Assembly (NCBI GenBank): GCA_007859835.1
Contig: SJPJ01000001.1
Span: 4,004,623-4,068,622 of the forward strand
Reading direction: 5' to 3'
Length of the DNA: 64,000 bases
DNA from: Novipirellula herctigrandis
Lineage (GTDB): Bacteria; Planctomycetota; Planctomycetia; Pirellulales; Pirellulaceae
Positions 29,361 through 38,470 of this stretch are shown one piece after another (positions within the stretch are counted from its first letter, which is position 1; every line of letters starts with the position of its first letter). The notes beneath the pieces were generated by a model. The model made no database searches. It had not been told where the DNA came from and worked only from the letters and a program-made list of their open reading frames with translations. The translations under genes were made by a program, and so were the position numbers.

Positions 29361-30326
29361 TTACAAGGGTGCCGGCAAGTCTCGCTTGTTAAAGCAAACA
29401 GTTGCCAAACTGAAACAAACCACTCCTAAACCAATCAAAATCAACGGGTAAACCATCGGCGGAAGCCAAATGTTGGAATAAACGTGCGTCAGACTCCACG
29501 GAGCTGCCAAGCCTTCGCTTGCCACAATCGATGACATTTTTTGCGGCTTATAGCAACTGAAAAAGGTGATATACAACAGATACTCAAGCGATTCGGCTGC
29601 CTTCCCTAATCCGAACATCACCATCTGCAAAATGTAGAACGCGACGGTGGAGCCAACCGTTCGCCAACGATAACGATCGGTGCTGCTAAACAGCGTTGCC
29701 AAGCCGAGCACGAAGAAACCAAACGCGAACAAATGAAACGTCGACGCAGCGAACACTCGTACGTCAACGCGATCACGAAGCGGCAGTGTCTGCGTTTGCG
29801 GGTCATCAACCGATAGCGGTAAATCGATCCCCACAATAGGGATGCGGACCGTCGGTGGTGGCAAAGTTTCTTCGACCGTCGTCGCGTATACCCCCGCCCC
29901 CACGCCTGCCCAAACCAACAAGCATAGTAAAGCCAAGCCAAGAATGGACACGGCCGCATGGGACACCAACAATTGAGTTCGGCTAACGGGTTGCGACAGA
30001 ACCATCTCTAATGTTCCGCGGCCGAGTTCACCGCTAATCACGTCGCTGCCGCGAGCGACGCACCAAATAACGATACACAAAATCACAATCGGCTCGTCAA
30101 ATGTCATCCCGACGCGACCGGGGTAGGTAAACAGCGAGTCAAACTCGATTGGTGCAAACTTTTCGAACTCGCGGAATTGTTCCACAATCGTTTGAAATTG
30201 CCCCATATCGATCAGGCTAACGACCCACACTCGAATCCACGAAAACGCAAACAGAGCCAAGCCGCACGAGAAGAACAACAGCGACGATTGCCCAATGTAT
30301 TTTTTCAACAATACTCGATTCATCAT
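29361..30326 (-). CDS. ABC-2 type transporter permease
   Basis: 321 residues with about six membrane segments: one near residues 15-37, a first cluster at 78-92, helices around 125-150, 190-212 and 225-245, and a last one at 295-312. The segment GSDVISGELGRGTLEMVLSQPVSRTQLL is the ABC-2 permease coupling region (E-x-x-x-G-T-LE-x-x-L-S-x-P-x-S-R). A periplasmic loop of about 40 residues lies between the third and fourth helices. It forms an exporter with the ATPase encoded just upstream; the two genes overlap by 4 bases (ATGA), showing coupling. The substrate is unknown. Confidence 0.88.
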   Translation of the reverse strand: MMNRVLLKKYIGQSSLLFFSCGLALFAFSWIRVWVVSLIDMGQFQTIVEQFREFEKFAPIEFDSLFTYPGRVGMTFDEPIVILCIVIWCVARGSDVISGELGRGTLEMVLSQPVSRTQLLVSHAAVSILGLALLCLLVWAGVGAGVYATTVEETLPPPTVRIPIVGIDLPLSVDDPQTQTLPLRDRVDVRVFAASTFHLFAFGFFVLGLATLFSSTDRYRWRTVGSTVAFYILQMVMFGLGKAAESLEYLLYITFFSCYKPQKMSSIVASEGLAAPWSLTHVYSNIWLPPMVYPLILIGLGVVCFSLATVCFNKRDLPAPL

Positions 30327-31363
30327 GACGACACCTCATCGCTAACCCGATCAGGAAGCGTCTTTTTTGCACCCAAAAATGACTGGCCATCATGCACGGC
30401 ATCGTAAACCGTTCGTAAGCCAAACGGCTCAAACCGAATGTGAGTCAAACAAAGCGAGTCGATCCAAGTCAAAATCGGGCCGAGGTCACCTGCGGTATCA
30501 ATTTGCACTCTCGTTCGACCTGTTTTCGATGGCGTCGTCCGAACGACAACTTGATCCGCTAAAGCATCGGGCACCATGATCGATTCACCAACTGTCGTTG
30601 CCGTCATCCGGTGTCGTTGAAACAGATCACTCATTTGAAGTTCGTGAGCCAACCGCCCATGACGCAAGAAGGCAACTCGATTGCAGATGTCTTCGATTTC
30701 GCTCAAGACGTGCGATGAGAGCATTACGGTGCGTCCGCTGTCACGCGCTTCGATCACCAATCGCAACACCTCCGCTCGCACCGTGGGATCTAAATTTGCA
30801 GTTGGTTCGTCAAGGATTAGCAGCGGCGTTTGCGGGCCGAGCACCACGGCGAGAGCCAATTTTTGTCGCATTCCGGTCGACATGAATGCGACACGAGTCT
30901 TTGTATTGAGTTCCAAGATTTCAGCAACTTCACGACTTCGATGTAAATCACCGAGCGGGTGCATTTCAGCAAAAAACCGCAAAACACCATCACCTCGCAG
31001 ATGACGCGGCAAGCGAGCATCGCCGGGTAAATAAGTCACTTGCCGACGCACTTCGACACTATCGGCAACCGGATCGATCCCCAATACCTTGCATTGGCCT
31101 CCGGTGGGGTGTAGGTACCCGAGCAACAAGCGGATCAAAGTCGTTTTCCCAGCTCCGTTAGGACCAAGAAGCCCAAAAATATCCCCTCGCGCGATGCGAA
31201 CCGAGCAGTCGATCAGTGCGTCAAAGTCTCCGTATCGCTTGGACAACCCTTCGCAACACAAAACCTCGTCGTCCTGGTCGCCGGTAGCTTGATGTGGAGC
31301 GTTGTGCCCCTTATTGTTTGCCAAAGTCAATTCACTGTTTTCTGTGCAAGAGTTTCTGTTCAC
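30323..31363 (-). CDS. ABC transporter ATP-binding protein (ABC-2 exporter)
   Basis: About 346 residues if GTG 31363 is used. The longest frame starts at 31459, but this would overlap the first 71 bases of the divergent argJ; TTG codons at 31330 and 31324 are also possible, and none has a clear ribosome-binding site. Motifs: Walker A GLLGPNGAGKTTLIR, Q-loop region VTYLPGDARLP, ABC signature written as FMSTGMRQKLALAV (STGMRQ for LSGGQ), Walker B LLILDEPTANLDP, and switch His in LSSHVLSEIE. A C-terminal 90-residue regulatory-like domain follows. It works with the permease downstream. The variant signature is common in ABC-2 exporters. Confidence 0.88.
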   Translation of the reverse strand: MNRNSCTENSELTLANNKGHNAPHQATGDQDDEVLCCEGLSKRYGDFDALIDCSVRIARGDIFGLLGPNGAGKTTLIRLLLGYLHPTGGQCKVLGIDPVADSVEVRRQVTYLPGDARLPRHLRGDGVLRFFAEMHPLGDLHRSREVAEILELNTKTRVAFMSTGMRQKLALAVVLGPQTPLLILDEPTANLDPTVRAEVLRLVIEARDSGRTVMLSSHVLSEIEDICNRVAFLRHGRLAHELQMSDLFQRHRMTATTVGESIMVPDALADQVVVRTTPSKTGRTRVQIDTAGDLGPILTWIDSLCLTHIRFEPFGLRTVYDAVHDGQSFLGAKKTLPDRVSDEVSS

Positions 31364-31388
31364 GAGGCATGCTGTGTCCAATTCGTCG

Positions 31389-32567
31389 ATGTTCTTACCG
31401 ACCGGGTTTCGTTTTGCTGGCGTCGCTTGTGGCATTAAGGCGAGCCGAAAGCCCGACATGTGTCTGATTGTATCGGATCGACCACTCGTCGCGGCGGGCG
31501 TCTATACGACTAACCAAATTGTAGCCGCTCCCGTCGTTTTGTCTCGCTCGCGAACACCCTCGGCGACCGTCCGGGCGGTCGTCACAAACAGCGGTAACGC
31601 CAATGCATGCACAGGCGAACAAGGTGACGCCGACGCCAAAGCCATGTGTTCCCAACTCGCGTCGTTGGTAGGGTGCGAGGATACCGATGTGTTAGTGATG
31701 AGCACAGGCGTGATCGGTCAATTGTTGCCAATGGAAAAGGTCAAATCGGGCATTGATCAATGTTTTGGCCGCTTGGCGAGCAACGAGACGAGCTTTGTTG
31801 AAGCCGCCGAAGCGATCCGTACAACCGACAATGCTCGCAAGACAGAATCTCGCGACATGAACCTTGACGGCAAAACCATCCGCATCGCAGCGATGGCAAA
31901 AGGAGCCGGGATGATCGCGCCGAATATGGCAACGATGCTATCGGTCATTTGCACCGACGCCTCAATCGCCCCAGACGAAGCCAAAGCAATACTCACTCGT
32001 GTTGCAAACGCCAGCTTCAACCGCGTCAGCGTGGACGGCCACACCAGCACGAACGACACGCTACTGCTTTTGGCCAGTGGCGATGAAGCGCCGCTGTCGG
32101 GAGATTCCCTTTGTTTGTTTGAAAAAGAGTTGACCGAATTGGCGATCCACCTTGCCAAACAACTCGTTGCCGATGGTGAAGGTGCAACGCATGTGATGCA
32201 GATCCACGTATCGGGTGCTTCGAACGACAAATCCGCAGAGACCATCGCGAAGACGATCGCGGCCAGCCCACTCGTAAAATGCGCTATCACCGGTGGCGAT
32301 CCCAATTGGGGCCGAATCGTTTCGGCAGCAGGCTACGCCGGTGAACCGATGCAACCGGCCAAAGTATCGCTTCGTGTTTGCGAGGAATTGATCTATGAAA
32401 ACGGATCACCACGAAAATTCGATGCGGCGTCTTTAAGTGCGACCATGAAATCGAATAACGAAGTGGCGGTTGATCTTTGTGTCGGCGACGGTAAGGGAAC
32501 TGCAACCTATTGGTCCAGCGACCTCACGACGGACTATGTCCGCTTCAACTCGGAATACACAACCTGA
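31389..32567 (+). CDS. argJ: glutamate N-acetyltransferase / amino-acid acetyltransferase
   Basis: 392 residues from ATG 31389 (MFLPTGFRFAGVACGIKA matches the ArgJ N-terminus); an earlier in-frame ATG at 31302 would overlap the ABC gene more. The self-cleavage site is in KGAGMIAPNMATML, where the bond between Ala and Thr is cut to release the nucleophilic Thr. Also visible: SGNANACTG near the start, SVDGHTSTNDT, and GGDPNWGRIVSAAGYAG near the end. ArgJ transfers acetyl from acetylornithine to glutamate, making the cycle version of arginine synthesis. Its stop (TGA, 32565-32567) directly abuts the end of the convergent deoxyhypusine-synthase-like gene. Confidence 0.95.
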   Translation: MFLPTGFRFAGVACGIKASRKPDMCLIVSDRPLVAAGVYTTNQIVAAPVVLSRSRTPSATVRAVVTNSGNANACTGEQGDADAKAMCSQLASLVGCEDTDVLVMSTGVIGQLLPMEKVKSGIDQCFGRLASNETSFVEAAEAIRTTDNARKTESRDMNLDGKTIRIAAMAKGAGMIAPNMATMLSVICTDASIAPDEAKAILTRVANASFNRVSVDGHTSTNDTLLLLASGDEAPLSGDSLCLFEKELTELAIHLAKQLVADGEGATHVMQIHVSGASNDKSAETIAKTIAASPLVKCAITGGDPNWGRIVSAAGYAGEPMQPAKVSLRVCEELIYENGSPRKFDAASLSATMKSNNEVAVDLCVGDGKGTATYWSSDLTTDYVRFNSEYTT

Positions 32568-33536
32568 TTACATTCCCATCACATAAGCAAAGATCAACGG
32601 CGCGACGATCGACGCGTCGCTTTGAATCATGAATTTTGGTGCCTCAGGTTCCAATTTGCACCAAGTGATTTTCTCGTTCGGGACCGCACCGCTGTAGCCA
32701 CCGAAGCTGGTAACCGCATCGCTGATTTGACAAAAATACGCCCACAAAGGAACATCCAGTTTCAAATCTTGAATCATCAGCGGGACAACACAAATGGGAA
32801 AATCTCCCGCAATTCCCCCGCCGACTTGAAAGAAACCGATCGGGTTTTTCGGCGAAGTCTCTTTGTACCAGTGGATCAATTTTTCCATTTGCATCGTGCC
32901 CGATGCGATCGCTTGGTGGTTTGCGACTTTCCCTTCGTACACGCGTGCCGCATAGATGTTGCCCAATGTCGAGTCTTCGAACCCTGGGACAAAGATTGGA
33001 ATACCGGCATCTTTCGCAGCCGCCAACCAACTATTCTCTCGCGGAATTTGGTAGTGCTGAACCAAATCGTCATCGTCAAGCAAATCGAACATGAATTGGG
33101 CTGGCATTTTGAACTCTTTGTTCTCCGCAGCCTTTTGCCATAGCTTCAATAGTTTTCGCTCGATGTGTCGCATGACGGTTTCGGGGATACATGTATCCGT
33201 GACGCGATTGAACCCTTCGTCACGCAATGCGACTTCATCGGCGACCGACAACGCTCGCCAATCCTCGATGATTCGATATTCGTCATGAGCGACAAGATTA
33301 AAAATATCCTCTTCCAAATTGGCCGCGGTACAGGTGATCGCATGGACCTTGTCTTGGCGAATCATTTCTGCCAGCGAAATACCAAGCTCACCCGTACTCA
33401 TCGCCCCGGCAAGCGTCACCATCATCTTGCCGTTTTGTTCCGCCGACACGAAATCGCGATAGCTTTTCGCGGCGCTGAGGAGTTCCCGGGCATTAAAGTG
33501 ACGAAAGTTCTTTTCGAGAAATGCTGAAACATTCAC
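32568..33536 (-). CDS. deoxyhypusine synthase-like protein
   Basis: 322 residues from GTG 33536. The NAD-binding fold and conserved segments of the DHS family are present: LAGAMSTGELGISLAEMIR near residue 42, NLEEDIFNL (about 74), GIPIFVPGFEDSTLGN, FFQVGGGIAGDFPI (NAD loop), and ITWCKLEPEAPK with the catalytic Lys position kept (W-C-K; eukaryotic enzymes have W-G-K), then QSDASIVAPLIFAY. In eukaryotes DHS moves aminobutyl from spermidine to eIF5A. Bacteria with such genes lack eIF5A, and some homologues make homospermidine. It is probably a cytoplasmic polyamine enzyme, with a product not known here. It converges with argJ without a spacer. Confidence 0.88.
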   Translation of the reverse strand: MNVSAFLEKNFRHFNARELLSAAKSYRDFVSAEQNGKMMVTLAGAMSTGELGISLAEMIRQDKVHAITCTAANLEEDIFNLVAHDEYRIIEDWRALSVADEVALRDEGFNRVTDTCIPETVMRHIERKLLKLWQKAAENKEFKMPAQFMFDLLDDDDLVQHYQIPRENSWLAAAKDAGIPIFVPGFEDSTLGNIYAARVYEGKVANHQAIASGTMQMEKLIHWYKETSPKNPIGFFQVGGGIAGDFPICVVPLMIQDLKLDVPLWAYFCQISDAVTSFGGYSGAVPNEKITWCKLEPEAPKFMIQSDASIVAPLIFAYVMGM

Positions 33537-33659
33537 TGTATGATTCGCTTGTTTTCATTTGGGATCGGGAAACCAATCGAGGCAATTGATTGGTGCGGGC
33601 CATTCTAGCCATCACCATTCCATTTCGCCAAGTTGACAAAAGTGAGATTCCTAACAGCT

Positions 33660-34886
33660 TTAGTTCCCGATCGATGGCGAAGCGAGCCAATAGCCGTCCA
33701 GTGCCACATCGATTTCGCGACTCCCCAACAATGGCTGCTCGGTTCGCTGTCCCGTGCGGCGATTCGAAACGCCTCGAACAATAACGCGAATGGATCGTCC
33801 CAGTCCGTTTTCGCTCGCCAATTGGCTAGCGACTGCCAACTGAAATCGCGATTGCGGATAAATCGGAACGCGAAGTTTCGCAAGGGACCAACCTGCCATA
33901 TCGAATCGGTTCCACCCATCGCCGTCCCGATCACTCAAATGGATGGCAATATCATCGGGCAATCGCTCCGACGACGAGCGATGTATCTCCACATCGACGC
34001 GACTGTTATGAGGTGAGTAGAGTGCCCAAGAAGGCCAGTGATCCCAAATGCCGAACCGCTCGGTTGTGGGCATCACAATGGCAACGACCAACAATGAGAT
34101 TGGAATCCAAGTCAATTTGGAATTGGGGGTCTTTGCCTCTTGAGCCTCATCCGGTGCAACCACAAACAGAAACCACGCTTGAATACTCAGTAGCGTATTC
34201 CAAAGCAGCACACCGAGGCTGTGCCCAAGATTCCAGGGGCCGAGAATTGCGAGCAGGGTTAAGTGCATCAAGATCACGAGTCCGCCAGCGAATCGGCGTG
34301 TTTTGGGGATCAACAATCCGACTGCGATCACCGCTTCACAGGCTGGCAAAACAAACGCCAACCAAGCCAATGTGTGATGTTCAAACCAATCCACAGGCGA
34401 ACCAATTCGCGGCAATGCAATCGCACTGAGAAAATCTTGCCCAACCGTGTGAGCAAATTGGTAATCAAGTTTGCCCAATCCGCTATAGAGATACAAACTG
34501 GCCGCCATCGGAATCAACCATCGTCTTGCCGATAAGCGATCCATCGTCGCAAACACCGTTGCGTAGATTGCACTTTGGTACGCCCATGGCTGCAAACGAT
34601 GTTGATTCAATAAAAAGGAGAGGCAAAGCGACAACGCAACGCACCACCATGCGCATCGAACGTATCGCCCCCCGACTACCGCAACAACACAGGCAACGAC
34701 CAAAACGATCATCGGCAACCCATGCAACAAAGTGGGGAGGTTTGCCGCCGAACCGATCATTGGCACTGCCAACACAGTTCGACCACCAAGCCATAACGGG
34801 AAGGTACCGGCAACCAAAGCCAACAACATCAACGCCCAAATCCGCGGCAGCCACCAATCGCTCGGCTTTGCACAGACAAGTTTCAC
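33660..34886 (-). CDS. multi-pass membrane protein (HTTM/DoxX-like)
   Basis: 408 residues from GTG 34886, which overlaps the TGA of the upstream MFS gene by 4 bases. Roughly eight to nine membrane helices lie in residues 14-275. The segment YLYSGLGKLDYQFAHTVGQDFLS resembles the 'Y..aGl.Kl....w..g..l' pattern in HTTM and DoxX/MauE-related membrane proteins, with helices PACEAVIAVGLLIP and GGLVILMHLTLLAILGPWNLGH following. A soluble C-terminal region (about 300-408) with a DRDGDGWNRFDMAGW segment probably faces the periplasm. Function unknown. Translational coupling suggests that it works with, or is co-regulated with, the transporter. Confidence 0.7.
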   Translation of the reverse strand: MKLVCAKPSDWWLPRIWALMLLALVAGTFPLWLGGRTVLAVPMIGSAANLPTLLHGLPMIVLVVACVVAVVGGRYVRCAWWCVALSLCLSFLLNQHRLQPWAYQSAIYATVFATMDRLSARRWLIPMAASLYLYSGLGKLDYQFAHTVGQDFLSAIALPRIGSPVDWFEHHTLAWLAFVLPACEAVIAVGLLIPKTRRFAGGLVILMHLTLLAILGPWNLGHSLGVLLWNTLLSIQAWFLFVVAPDEAQEAKTPNSKLTWIPISLLVVAIVMPTTERFGIWDHWPSWALYSPHNSRVDVEIHRSSSERLPDDIAIHLSDRDGDGWNRFDMAGWSLAKLRVPIYPQSRFQLAVASQLASENGLGRSIRVIVRGVSNRRTGQRTEQPLLGSREIDVALDGYWLASPSIGN

Positions 34887-36169
34887 TCGGCGCCCTTTGT
34901 TACGTTTGCTTCACTCGAACCAACATGCGGAAATCGATAGAAAACGCGGTAAGCAATAATCAGCGATACGATCAAGATTACCGCACCGGCTAAAAATGGG
35001 GCCCCTGGCAAAATGACGGGTGCCATGTCGCTCGTGAAATAATTGAACAATCCAGCAGTGAAAAAAATCGGCGCGATCACGTTTGTCAAACTGACGAGCG
35101 ACGCCAAGGCTCCTTGCACCTTTCCTTGATCCGACTCATTGACCGTTGCGGCAATCAAACTCTGGACCGCAGGCCCAGCGACACCACCAATCGCGCCAAC
35201 AATGATCACACAGGGAATCATCCATGCCTCGGTTGCCAATCCATAGCCTGCAAACGCAACCGCTGAAATCAGGGTGCCAAACATCACAGCGTTGCGTTCA
35301 CCAAAACGTCTAATGAAGGGCCGAACCATTCCCCCTTGAACGATGATCGCAGTGATTCCCACCAGTGCTAACGCCTTTCCATTTGCCGCCGCATCCCAAT
35401 CAAAACGAAATCCGGTGTAAAGAACCCAGACGTTTTCGAGACCTCGTTGGGCAAGTGATTTACAAACAAAAACGATCGCAAGTGCGGTGACAAAGGGATA
35501 GGCCTTCAATTGACGCATGGTCCCAAAAGGATTGCCACTGGACAAACGAAAATCGCTGCGGCTTTCCTGCGGCAGTGATTCCGGCAACACAAAGAAGCCG
35601 TATAGCCAATTCACCAGTGCTAAACCGGCCGCGACAAAGAACGGCAACCGCAAATCGACACTGCCAAGGAAACCGCCCAGCGCCGGACCAATCGTAAAAC
35701 CGAGACCAAACATCATGCCCACGAAACCATAGTTGCGAGCTCGGTTGTCATCGGTGGAAACGTCCGCAATGTAAGCATTGGCGGTTGTGATACTGGCCCC
35801 CATAACCCCGGCAAGCAACCGACCGACGAACAGCCACCAAATGTTACGTGCAAATCCTTGAATTAAAAAATCGATCCCAAGACCAAATAGCGACGCTAAC
35901 AAGACGGGGCGACGACCAAAACGATCCGACAGCGCGCCCAGGATCGGAGCAAACAAAAATTGCATCAAGGCATAAGCCGCACCGATCACACCAACGTAGA
36001 AGCTGGCCTGTGACTGATCCCCTTGGATCAATTCTTGCACTAATTCTGGTAACACCGGAACGACAATACCGATACCCAAAATGTCAATAAAAAGTGTCAG
36101 CAGGATAAACGCGATTGCAGCTTGCCGTTGTGGGCGTCCTAGCGGTGACTCGGATTCGTTAGCGGTCAA
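34883..36169 (-). CDS. TetA-like MFS drug exporter
   Basis: 428 residues. The only plausible start is TTG 36169, because an in-frame stop lies upstream. Twelve membrane segments. Helix 1 is FILLTLFIDILGIGIVVPVLP, with the D-x-x-GxG-x-x-x-P pattern of TCR/Tet proteins. MFS motif A is GALSDRFGRRPVLLASL between helices 2 and 3, and GRLLAGVMGASITTANAYIADV is the motif-B/C-like region of the class. Members swap protons for tetracyclines or other compounds, but most environmental homologues have unknown substrates, so this should not be read as a resistance gene. It is translationally coupled to the downstream membrane protein. Confidence 0.88.
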   Translation of the reverse strand: MTANESESPLGRPQRQAAIAFILLTLFIDILGIGIVVPVLPELVQELIQGDQSQASFYVGVIGAAYALMQFLFAPILGALSDRFGRRPVLLASLFGLGIDFLIQGFARNIWWLFVGRLLAGVMGASITTANAYIADVSTDDNRARNYGFVGMMFGLGFTIGPALGGFLGSVDLRLPFFVAAGLALVNWLYGFFVLPESLPQESRSDFRLSSGNPFGTMRQLKAYPFVTALAIVFVCKSLAQRGLENVWVLYTGFRFDWDAAANGKALALVGITAIIVQGGMVRPFIRRFGERNAVMFGTLISAVAFAGYGLATEAWMIPCVIIVGAIGGVAGPAVQSLIAATVNESDQGKVQGALASLVSLTNVIAPIFFTAGLFNYFTSDMAPVILPGAPFLAGAVILIVSLIIAYRVFYRFPHVGSSEANVTKGAE

Positions 36170-36235
36170 TAGGTTCTCATTTTCGTATCACGTCTAAAAA
36201 GAGCCACCGTGGGAAAAAGGCGTCAAGTACAACGG

Positions 36236-38470
36236 TTATTTGGCGGAAAGTTTAATTTCCAACCTCGGCGGTTGCCCCGCACTCCCTTCGCGGCTGACGA
36301 AGCTTAGCAAACTATCGTCTGCTTGACCTCCGGACAGCACCAAGGTCACCGTTTTCGTCTTCGAATTGCGAAGAAATTCTGCCAACGCTTCGCCGCCCAA
36401 GCGAATTTGCGTATCGCTGCTGTCCTGTCCCGGAGTCAAGCGTTTCTCATCCAAAACGCCGAGAGAACCAAGGCCAACCTTCGAAAACGAATTGCGCCAA
36501 AATATCGCGGACCGCCCTGATTCGCCCCACTTTTCTGCGAGCGGATTATCGGTTCCGTACAACCGCAGCAGCGTCAAAGCAGGCTTCTCGTCGCCCGTCA
36601 GCGCCAACACCAACTCGGCATCTTGAATCCTGTCCCTGGACTTACCCAGCGACGACAAATCAAATCGCATGTAGGCATGTTCAAGCTCTTTTCCCTTCCG
36701 CATTCGCACAGCGATCGTTGCATTCTGTCCGAGCGGATCTTTACCCCCGGTACGACTCACCGACGAATCTGCTCCATTGCCCTCGGCGGTCGTAATCACG
36801 ACGGTTTCGAGGGAGGGTATCGTTTCTTGCTGGCGATTTGGCTCGGGCTCAGGTCCAGGCTCGGGTCCAGGCTCGGGTCCAGGCTCGGGTCCAGGCTCGG
36901 GTCCAGGCTCGGGCTCGGGCTCGGGTCCAGGCTCGGGCTCGATGAGCGGCATTGAATCGCGCATCGATTCCGAATCGGGAGGCACGGAATCCGACTCGGT
37001 TGGCACGCTCGCCGACGTTGCTGGCTGCCCCTGCGTTTGCTGCCCATCCGATCGATCAATGGGATCCAATTGGACGTTGGACAAAGTTGTATTGTTTGGT
37101 TTGGGCTTGGGTTCTTTTTTCCGTGGTTTATTTTGCTGGGGCGTCACAGCGGGCGTGGGCGGTGTTGCAGTTGCGAGACTTCCGTTGGATGGTGGCACAA
37201 TGATTACATTGCCTTGCGATGCGAGGCCAGAATGATCCGAAGCGGTAAACCAGAACACGCCCAGTGGAATCAAAATCACCGCCGCAACACCAGCGCCAAT
37301 AAACGGTCCGTACAGCATCAACCAACTTGGTGCCCCAGTGGGCTTGTTCGCGGCCTTTCCCATCGCCATCGGTTTTGCCATCGGTTTTGCCATCGGGCTA
37401 GACATCGCCGCAGGCATGCTTGGAATCGATCCCGACCCACCATTGACTGGCGCATCCGGAACCGCCAACGGATCTTCAACCGCTTCGGGAAACACATCTG
37501 GGACAACTTCAAAGAGATCGCCTTCTTTCTTGCTGACAACTTCACTGAGGCCCATTTGTAACTTGTTAATCGCCAACGCGACTTCGCTTTTCGCTTCGCA
37601 CTCGACGGCTGCCTTGTTGAGTAGCTCTTCGAGCACCGCAGCAGAAGAGGGACGATCCCGAGACTCTTTTGCCAATAGCCGATGAATCAAACGGGCGAGT
37701 GGCGCCGGAATATCGGGATTCAATTCGTGAATCGGCTTGGGCTTATGAGAAAGGATGGCAACCAATTGGCCTGAGACTGTCGACGCAGTAAGAGGTAAAC
37801 GGCCCGTACAGAGTTCGTAAAGAACAACTCCGAGCGAATACAAATCGCTTCGATCATCCAGCGGATCGGTGCGTGCTTGTTCGGGCGACAAATAGCCGGG
37901 CGTTCCAATCACCGATCCCGTTCCCGCAAGCCGATCAACCGGCGTTTGCGCCAGCGCCAATCCGAAGTCGAGAATTTTGATTCGATCGGTTCCCTCTTCG
38001 ACCCAAATGTTGGCAGGCTTGATATCACGATGCACAATCCCCTTGGAATGAGCGGCGTTCAAACCCCGAGTAATCTGGATCGCGAAATCGAGAACTTTGC
38101 CATAGGGCATTTGCTCTTTCTTTGAGTTTACCGCATCAAGCGTTCGGCCCTTCAACAGCTCCATGGCCATGAATGGCGTGCCGTTTCTCTCACCCACTTC
38201 AAAGATCACCACCACATTGTCGTGATGGACCGCAGCCATGGCTCGAGCTTCTTCGATAAACCGCGTCCGACTGTTTGGAGTCGCCGCGATCTTTTTATTC
38301 ATCACTTTCAACGCCACCGTCCGCTTGAGACGAGTATCCTCGGCGCGAAAAACAAACCCCATGCCTCCTTTGCCCAATTCGCTAATGACGCGATAGGCGC
38401 CGAGCATCCCCAAATCACCTGGCTGGGATGGGGGAGCGAGAAAATCGTAGGCTTGTTGGGTCGTATTCAT
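36236..38470 (-). CDS. membrane Ser/Thr protein kinase with Pro/Glu/Gly linker and DNRLRE-like C-terminal domain
   Basis: 744 residues from ATG 38470. The kinase domain is residues about 25-285: GKGGMGFVFRAED, VALKVM (catalytic Lys), VHRDIKPANIWV, KILDFGLAL and PGYLSPEQ. Residues about 355-375 hold a short repeat (MAKPMAKPMAMGKA), then one membrane helix at about 388-407. Next comes a Pro/Gln/Ser linker, a striking acidic GPEPEP array (about 510-545), and a C-terminal region of about 190 residues (560-744). In that region 'AYMRFDLSSLGK', 'DAELVLAL' and 'SREG...PPRLEIKL' match the DNRLRE/CBM96-like domain usually found on secreted enzymes. The kinase is inside the cell and the domain outside. 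It is a single gene. Confidence 0.85.
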   Translation of the reverse strand: MNTTQQAYDFLAPPSQPGDLGMLGAYRVISELGKGGMGFVFRAEDTRLKRTVALKVMNKKIAATPNSRTRFIEEARAMAAVHHDNVVVIFEVGERNGTPFMAMELLKGRTLDAVNSKKEQMPYGKVLDFAIQITRGLNAAHSKGIVHRDIKPANIWVEEGTDRIKILDFGLALAQTPVDRLAGTGSVIGTPGYLSPEQARTDPLDDRSDLYSLGVVLYELCTGRLPLTASTVSGQLVAILSHKPKPIHELNPDIPAPLARLIHRLLAKESRDRPSSAAVLEELLNKAAVECEAKSEVALAINKLQMGLSEVVSKKEGDLFEVVPDVFPEAVEDPLAVPDAPVNGGSGSIPSMPAAMSSPMAKPMAKPMAMGKAANKPTGAPSWLMLYGPFIGAGVAAVILIPLGVFWFTASDHSGLASQGNVIIVPPSNGSLATATPPTPAVTPQQNKPRKKEPKPKPNNTTLSNVQLDPIDRSDGQQTQGQPATSASVPTESDSVPPDSESMRDSMPLIEPEPGPEPEPEPGPEPGPEPGPEPGPEPGPEPEPNRQQETIPSLETVVITTAEGNGADSSVSRTGGKDPLGQNATIAVRMRKGKELEHAYMRFDLSSLGKSRDRIQDAELVLALTGDEKPALTLLRLYGTDNPLAEKWGESGRSAIFWRNSFSKVGLGSLGVLDEKRLTPGQDSSDTQIRLGGEALAEFLRNSKTKTVTLVLSGGQADDSLLSFVSREGSAGQPPRLEIKLSAK
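36838..36942 (+). repeat. short tandem repeat coding the GPEPEP array
   Basis: An array of 12-bp (GGCTCGGGTCCA) and 6-bp (GGCTCG) units, written here on the plus strand, encodes the Glu-Pro-Gly array in the minus-strand kinase gene. Units are nearly identical and multiples of 3, so slippage would keep the frame. Confidence 0.88.

Noticed and set aside
34883-36169. Acquired tetracycline-resistance gene
   Set aside because: TetA-like motifs only show the transporter subfamily; codon use resembles the neighbours and there is no mobile context.
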